From positions 1 to 10,045 of the forward strand of contig CAMWVM010000037.1 in assembly GCA_947177715.1 (NCBI GenBank): a DNA stretch of 10,045 nt, read 5' to 3'. The DNA is from an uncultured Ruminococcus sp. GTDB taxonomy: Bacteria > Bacillota > Clostridia > Oscillospirales > Ruminococcaceae. Below the pieces are notes generated by a model. The model saw nothing but the letters and a program-made list of their open reading frames with translations, was not told the DNA's origin and made no database searches. A program made the translations under genes and the position numbers. Of this stretch, positions 5,975 through 10,045 are shown in pieces (position 1 is the stretch's first letter; the number at the start of each line of letters is the position of its first letter).

Positions 5975-6859
5975 ATGCTGACAACTCCATGTAAAACAAT
6001 TCTGCAAAAAAATAAATCCTCAGAATGGTTTGGTAATGACTATAATATGAACCTTTATCGTGGCTGTTGTCATGGGTGTATTTATTGCGACAGCAGGTGT
6101 GAATGTTATCAAATAGATGATTTTGATACTGTTAAGGTAAAAGAAAACTGCTTGCAGATACTTCGTGATGAGTTGAGGCGAAAGGTGAGAACTGGTGTTA
6201 TTGGCACAGGTGCAATGAGTGACCCATATAATCCTTTTGAGAAAAACGAGCTTGTTACGAGGCATGCTCTTGAACTTATTGACGCTTATGAATTTGGCGT
6301 AACAGTGATAACAAAAAGCAGCCTTATCACCCGTGATATTGATGTTTATAAAGGCATTGCCGAGCACAGTCCTGTTCTTTGCAAAATGACAATTACCACT
6401 GCTGACGATAAGCTATGCAGACTGATAGAGCCGCATGTATCGGTATCCTCTGAAAGGTTCGACGCTCTTGCAAAGATGTCAGAGGTAGGGCTTTTCACAG
6501 GAATAACGCTAATGCCTGTTCTGCCGTTTATTGAGGATAATGAAGAGAATATACTTAGAATTGTCGGAACGGCTCATGACTGTGGTGTGAAAATTATTTA
6601 TCCTGCTTTTGGTATGACTTTAAGGCAGAATCAGCGTGATTATTATTATGAACAGCTGGACAAACTGTTTCCTGGATTATCTGATAAATATCGCAAATTT
6701 TATGGTGACAAATATAACTGCGTATCGCCAAATGCAAAGAAGCTATGGAGGGTATTTGCCTCTGAATGTGATAGATTTGGTATTTTGTATAATATGAAAG
6801 ATATTATCAGAGCATACAAACAAGGATATGGAGATATGCAATTAAGTTTTTTTGATTGA
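5975..6859 (+). CDS. SPL-family (SplB-like, COG1533) radical SAM protein
   Basis: This is a radical SAM enzyme related to spore photoproduct lyase-like proteins of the COG1533 group; its reaction is not known. The cluster-binding motif is in MNLYRGCCHGCIYCDSRCECYQ, as C31-x3-C35-x2-C38, with extra cysteines at 42 and 44. Later family-type segments are TGAMSDPYNPFEKN, VTVITKSSLITRDIDVY, TITTADDKLCRLIEP, and a GITLMPVLPFIEDNEENI barrel segment. The tail has the Tyr-rich YYYEQLDKLFPGLSDKYRKFYG. The protein is 294 residues. The frame is open back to 5708, but that stretch is the T-box RNA; the true start is ATG 5975 with AGAGGTG (5962-5968) six bases upstream. It lacks obvious SplB photolyase specificity, so DNA repair is not a safe call. 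The tautomerase gene follows after 17 bp. Confidence 0.9.
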   Translation: MLTTPCKTILQKNKSSEWFGNDYNMNLYRGCCHGCIYCDSRCECYQIDDFDTVKVKENCLQILRDELRRKVRTGVIGTGAMSDPYNPFEKNELVTRHALELIDAYEFGVTVITKSSLITRDIDVYKGIAEHSPVLCKMTITTADDKLCRLIEPHVSVSSERFDALAKMSEVGLFTGITLMPVLPFIEDNEENILRIVGTAHDCGVKIIYPAFGMTLRQNQRDYYYEQLDKLFPGLSDKYRKFYGDKYNCVSPNAKKLWRVFASECDRFGILYNMKDIIRAYKQGYGDMQLSFFD

Positions 6860-6876
6860 TGTAAAGGAGAATTGAT

Positions 6877-7089
6877 ATGCCATATATTACTGTTGAAGGT
6901 GGATATTTAACTGATGAGCAAAAAGAATTGCTCATAAAACGTCTTACTGAGATTTCAAGCGAAATTATGAAAGTACCACAGGAATTTTTTATAACAACTA
7001 TTAAAGAACTTTCTGATAAAAATATAGGAATAGGTGGAAAGACGATAGATGTTGTTAAGGAAGAGTATATAAGTAAAATTAAGGAATAA
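6877..7089 (+). CDS. 4-oxalocrotonate tautomerase family protein (DmpI-like)
   Basis: This is a small (70-residue) member of the tautomerase superfamily, whose enzymes use an N-terminal proline as acid-base catalyst to shift keto-enol double bonds. Pro2 directly follows Met (MPYITVEGGYLTDEQKELLIKRLTE), so removal of the initiator Met would expose the catalytic Pro1. The NIGIGGKTID segment near residues 50-59 resembles the DmpI branch. The length is normal and probably forms a hexamer, as family members do. The ribosome binding site AAAGGAG lies just before the ATG. It stands between the radical SAM gene (17 bp upstream) and tyrS (116 bp downstream) under one Tyr T-box, which hints at, but does not prove, an aromatic keto-acid substrate. 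The substrate is unknown. Confidence 0.87.
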   Translation: MPYITVEGGYLTDEQKELLIKRLTEISSEIMKVPQEFFITTIKELSDKNIGIGGKTIDVVKEEYISKIKE

Positions 7090-7106
7090 TTGTGTATTTG
7101 AAAGGC

Positions 7107-7141
7107 GGTGGTATCCGTGAAATCATCATTTGATTTCATCG
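7107..7141 (+). other. T-box-core-like segment just upstream of tyrS (possible relic)
   Basis: GGTGGTATCCG (7107-7117) resembles the T-box core GGUGGNACCGCG with one extra base. It is followed by a perfect 8-pair hairpin (7118-7125 with 7131-7138) placed like the upper antiterminator helix, then ATCGTTTATGC. There is no Stem I, no clear lower helix and no terminator, so it cannot work as a full T-box. The same bases also hold a 16-codon GTG frame (7117-7167), VKSSFDFIVYAETNNK, with AAAGGCGGTGG ahead of it as a possible ribosome binding site. Relic, leader peptide and chance are all open. Confidence 0.25.
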
Positions 7142-7205
7142 TTTATGCTGAAACAAACAATAAGTAATTACATAATAATATTTAAATAAAAACGGAGGAA
7201 TAAAA

Positions 7206-8423
7206 ATGACACTATTTGAGGAATTACAAAGAAGAGGACTGTTAGCACAGCTAACTGACGAGGAGGAAATCAAAGAGCTGATTAACGACGGAAAGGCAAC
7301 TTTCTATATCGGTTTTGATCCAACAGCAGATAGCTTGCACGTTGGACATTTTATGGCACTTTGCCTTATGAAACGTCTGCAAATGGCAGGAAATAAACCG
7401 ATCGTACTTATTGGCGGCGGTACTGCTATGATTGGCGACCCATCAGGAAAGTCCGATATGAGAAAAATGATGACTAAAGAAACTATCAATCATAATGTTG
7501 AATGCTTCAAAAAGCAGATGAGCAGATTTATTGATTTTTCTGAGGATAAAGCTATTGTTGTAAACAATGCCGATTGGCTGCTGGATTTAAACTATGTTGA
7601 TGTGCTTCGTGATGTCGGTGCTCATTTCAGCGTTAACAGAATGTTATCCCATGAGTGCTATAAGCAGAGAATGGAAAGAGGTTTGACTTTCCTTGAGTTT
7701 AACTACATGATTATGCAAAGCTATGACTTCTATAAACTGTTTCAGGATTATGGCTGTAATATGCAGTTTGGCGGCGATGACCAATGGGCAAATATGCTTG
7801 GTGGTACTGAACTTATCAGACGTAAGTTAGGAAAAGACGCCTATGCTATGACAATTACACTTCTTCTCAATTCTGAGGGTAAAAAGATGGGGAAAACTGA
7901 AAAGGGTGCTGTTTGGCTTGATGCTGAAAAGACTTCTCCATATGAGTTTTATCAGTATTGGAGAAATGTTTCTGATGCTGACGTTATTAAGTGTCTTAAA
8001 ATGCTTACATTTGTACCTGTAGAGCAGATTGAAGAAATGGAAAAGACTATGGAGGGTGCAGAGTTCAATAAAGCAAAAGAACTTCTTGCATATGAGTTAA
8101 CAAAGCTTGTTCATGGTGAGGAAGAGGCTAATAAGGCTGATGCTGCTGCAAAGGCTTTGTTTACAAAGGGTACAGACAGTGCGGATATGCCTTCAACAGA
8201 AATATCTTCTGATAATTTGCAGGACGGTAAAATAGGCATTCTTACGTTGCTGGTTAAAACAGGAATTTGCACATCAAACAGAGATGCAAGAACTCTTGTA
8301 ACCCAAAATGCAATATCAGTAAATGACGAAAAGTTTACTGATCCTAAGGGACTAATTGACCTTACAGAACCAGTAATAATTAAAAAGGGTAAAAAAGTAT
8401 TTCATAAAGTATATAAAGCATAA
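7206..8423 (+). CDS. tyrS: Tyrosyl-tRNA synthetase
   Basis: TyrRS charges tRNA-Tyr with tyrosine in the cytosol. The 405-residue class I synthetase has the expected parts: FYIGFDPTADSLHVGH with HVGH (the HIGH motif) at 45-48; the tyrosine-site region FNYMIMQSYDFYKLFQDYGC followed by QFGGDDQWAN; KMGKT at 227-231 in place of KMSKS, as in the TyrS subgroup; and a C-terminal S4 RNA-binding domain from about residue 340 (LLVKTGICTSNRDARTLVTQNAISVN). A GGAGG site lies just upstream of the ATG. No promoter or complete T-box lies in the 116-bp gap before it, so it is probably expressed from the T-box at 5705 together with the radical SAM and tautomerase genes. A bidirectional terminator follows. Confidence 0.98.
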   Translation: MTLFEELQRRGLLAQLTDEEEIKELINDGKATFYIGFDPTADSLHVGHFMALCLMKRLQMAGNKPIVLIGGGTAMIGDPSGKSDMRKMMTKETINHNVECFKKQMSRFIDFSEDKAIVVNNADWLLDLNYVDVLRDVGAHFSVNRMLSHECYKQRMERGLTFLEFNYMIMQSYDFYKLFQDYGCNMQFGGDDQWANMLGGTELIRRKLGKDAYAMTITLLLNSEGKKMGKTEKGAVWLDAEKTSPYEFYQYWRNVSDADVIKCLKMLTFVPVEQIEEMEKTMEGAEFNKAKELLAYELTKLVHGEEEANKADAAAKALFTKGTDSADMPSTEISSDNLQDGKIGILTLLVKTGICTSNRDARTLVTQNAISVNDEKFTDPKGLIDLTEPVIIKKGKKVFHKVYKA

Positions 8424-8427
8424 AAAT

Positions 8428-8458
8428 AACCCGTTACCAATTTTGGTAACGGGTTTAT
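8428..8458. terminator. Bidirectional terminator between tyrS and trpA
   Basis: A perfect inverted repeat (8428-8440 with 8443-8455) is flanked on the plus side by TTTATTTTTA and on the minus side by TTATTTTTA. It lies in the 37-bp gap between convergent tyrS and trpA and can end both transcripts. Its sequence is close to the terminator at 4116-4146. Confidence 0.88.
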
Positions 8459-8460
8459 TT

Positions 8461-9255
8461 TTATCTATCCATTTCTTCTTTGATAAGTCTTACAAATTCG
8501 CCAACCTTTTCAGGACTATCTTTGCCATATTGTTCGATTATTTTAACAATAGCGCTTCCGATAATTACTCCGTTGCAATATGACGACATTTTCTTTGCCT
8601 GTTTAGGTGTAGAAATACCAAAGCCTATGCATGTAGGGCAAAGTTCAGAATGTCCCTTTATTGGATTAAGAAGTTTGTCAAAATCGGTCGTAATTTCACT
8701 TCTGGTTCCTGTAACGCCTAAAGAAGAAACTACATATAAAAAACCTTTAGATTCTTTGGCTATCATAGAAATACGCTCATCAGATGTAGGAGCAACAAGA
8801 TTGATTAAGTGTACACCAAATTCTTCGGCAGTACCTGATATCTCATCTCGTTCTTCAAATGGTAGATCGGGTACAATAACACCATCAATCTCTCTTTCTT
8901 TGCATAGCTTAAAAAATTTCTGAGTGCTATACTTAAAAATTGTATTTAGATACATCATCAGAAGCAAAGGCTTGTCAGATTTAGTTCTGATTTTTGAAAC
9001 CAAGTCGAAGATTGTATCAAGTGTCGTACCGTTATTTAACGAACGTAAAGATGCTTTCTGTATGGTAACACCTTCGGCAATCGGATCAGAAAAGGGAACA
9101 CCAAGCTCAATTATGTCCGCACCGTTTTCATACATTTTAAGTACAGCCTGTTCAGTTGTTTCCATATCAGGATCACCGGCGGTTACAAATGTAACAAGAG
9201 CCTTTTTACCATCTTTTTTTAATTGTTCAAAACAAATGTCTATTCTATTCTTCAT
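8461..9255 (-). CDS. trpA: Tryptophan synthase alpha subunit
   Basis: TrpA cleaves indole-3-glycerol phosphate to indole and glyceraldehyde 3-phosphate and passes indole to TrpB through the alpha2-beta2 tunnel. The start is ATG 9255 ([29 protein letters not shown]), with GGGAGG nine bases upstream; the longer frame to 9294 only overlaps trpB. This gives 264 residues, the normal size. Motifs: [19 protein letters not shown] with catalytic Glu50 (E. coli Glu49), [10 protein letters not shown], and the phosphate-binding GFGISTP and VIIGSAIV. The second catalytic acid, Asp60 in E. coli, is Glu61 here ([11 protein letters not shown]); the AEG variant is, as far as I recall, seen in other clostridial TrpA proteins. 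It overlaps the trpB end by 11 bp, implying translational coupling, and is the last gene of the operon. Confidence 0.97.
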   Translation of the reverse strand: MKNRIDICFEQLKKDGKKALVTFVTAGDPDMETTEQAVLKMYENGADIIELGVPFSDPIAEGVTIQKASLRSLNNGTTLDTIFDLVSKIRTKSDKPLLLMMYLNTIFKYSTQKFFKLCKEREIDGVIVPDLPFEERDEISGTAEEFGVHLINLVAPTSDERISMIAKESKGFLYVVSSLGVTGTRSEITTDFDKLLNPIKGHSELCPTCIGFGISTPKQAKKMSSYCNGVIIGSAIVKIIEQYGKDSPEKVGEFVRLIKEEMDR

Positions 9256-10045
9256 TAAGCTCAACCTCCCTGTATCTTGCGATGGAATATACATCTTTAT
9301 CGCCTCGTCCGGATAAATTGATAACTATTATCTGATCTTTTGACATAGTTGGTATAATCTTAAGTGCGGCAGCAACTGCATGTGAAGATTCGATAGCTGG
9401 AATTATTCCTTCTGTCTTTGAAAGATATTCAAAAGCACAAACAGCTTCTTCATCACTTATTGCCATATATTCAGCACGACCAGTATCATGAAGATACGCA
9501 TGCTCAGGACCAACTCCGGGATAATCAAGACCAGCAGAAATAGAATATACAGGATTAATCTGTCCATAATCGTTTTGAAGAAACAGCGATTTCATTCCGT
9601 GAAAAATTCCAACAGAACCATTGGTAATTGTAGCAGCATTATCAGGCGTATTAATACCTCTCCCTGCCGCCTCAGCACCTATAAGTTTGACTGATTTGTC
9701 TTCAATGAAATTATAAAATGCTCCCATTGCATTTGAACCGCCGCCACAGCAAGCTACAACACAATCAGGAAGTTTACCTTCCTTTTCTAAGAGCTGTTGC
9801 TTTATTTCCTTGGAAATAACTTTTTGAAAATCCCGAACCATTTCAGGATACGGATGCGGACCCATAGTAGAGCCAATGCAGTAATAAGTCGTGTCAATGT
9901 TTGAGCACCAATCACGCATTGCCTCATTAACAGCGTCTTTTAAAGTAGCAGTACCACTATTTACTGCGGTGCATTTTGCGCCTAACAAATTCATTCTATA
10001 TACGTTCAGAGATTGACGTTTAACGTCTTCAGCACCCATATAAAC
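9245..10045 (-). CDS. trpB: Tryptophan synthase beta subunit, 3' part
   Basis: TrpB is the PLP enzyme that condenses indole with serine to make tryptophan. The window edge cuts it; the frame is open through 10045 and reads [18 protein letters not shown], an internal TrpB signature, so the ATG at 10039 is not the start. About 266 of the usual 390-400 residues are present. Visible motifs are [33 protein letters not shown], the PLP-phosphate loop [38 protein letters not shown], and the [10 protein letters not shown] end. The Schiff-base lysine lies upstream, outside the window. This is the standard TrpB1 type. The gene is followed directly by trpA with an 11-bp overlap, the classic trpBA order. 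Confidence 0.97.
   Translation of the reverse strand, partial: VYMGAEDVKRQSLNVYRMNLLGAKCTAVNSGTATLKDAVNEAMRDWCSNIDTTYYCIGSTMGPHPYPEMVRDFQKVISKEIKQQLLEKEGKLPDCVVACCGGGSNAMGAFYNFIEDKSVKLIGAEAAGRGINTPDNAATITNGSVGIFHGMKSLFLQNDYGQINPVYSISAGLDYPGVGPEHAYLHDTGRAEYMAISDEEAVCAFEYLSKTEGIIPAIESSHAVAAALKIIPTMSKDQIIVINLSGRGDKDVYSIARYREVELNEE

Noticed and set aside
6807..7139. Minus-strand frame across the tautomerase gene
   Set aside because: It is antisense to a well-supported gene and shows no recognisable protein features.
9256..9294. Upstream start for trpA at 9294
   Set aside because: The extra 13 residues lie fully within trpB and precede the TrpA family start; GGGAGG lies ahead of ATG 9255.
8480..9316. 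Plus-strand frames opposite trpA
   Set aside because: They are shadows of trpA and trpB in the opposite strand with no initiation signals.

Overview
The window looks like part of a low-GC Gram-positive chromosome, most likely a gut-type Clostridia (Ruminococcaceae/Oscillospirales-like). The reasons are the AT-rich sequence, strong GGAGG-type ribosome binding sites, textbook sigma-A promoters, a class I T-box leader and the ffh-rpsP-khpA gene order. The lineage is an inference from these traits; no marker was compared against a database.

Layout. (1) 1-1308, plus strand: the 3' part of ffh, then rpsP and khpA (a translation and protein-targeting operon). An unusually structured spacer lies between rpsP and khpA, and a strong hairpin terminator follows khpA. 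rimM and trmD, which often follow khpA, are absent here. (2) 1307-2037, plus strand: two adjacent half-size TauE/SafE (TSUP) membrane proteins, probably one transporter encoded as two subunits. (3) 2041-2538, minus strand: ruvX/yqgF with its own perfect-consensus promoter. (4) 2574-3915, plus strand: an AT-rich gene for a single-pass surface protein with Ig-like modules, a Thr-rich stalk and a Cys/His C-terminal module. Its perfect-consensus promoter is embedded in a 12-bp dyad. (5) 3916-4407: a gap of about 490 bp with a terminator, the glyA promoter and no convincing gene. (6) 4408-5655: glyA. (7) 5662-8456: a promoter, a tyrosine-type T-box leader (specifier UAC) and an operon of a SplB-like radical SAM protein, a 4-OT-family tautomerase and tyrS, closed by a bidirectional terminator. 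(8) 8461-10045, minus strand: trpA and the 3' part of trpB, overlapping by 11 bp, the tail of a tryptophan operon.

How the genes work together. Most genes are housekeeping: protein targeting, ribosome assembly, one-carbon metabolism, tRNA charging and Trp synthesis. The most informative point is that the Tyr T-box sits ahead of the radical SAM and tautomerase genes rather than directly ahead of tyrS. These two uncharacterised genes are therefore probably induced together with TyrRS when charged tRNA-Tyr runs short. The second notable point is the rpsP-khpA spacer, whose two long complementary pairings interleave in pseudoknot order. I see no CRISPR array, transposase, tRNA, rRNA or phage gene.
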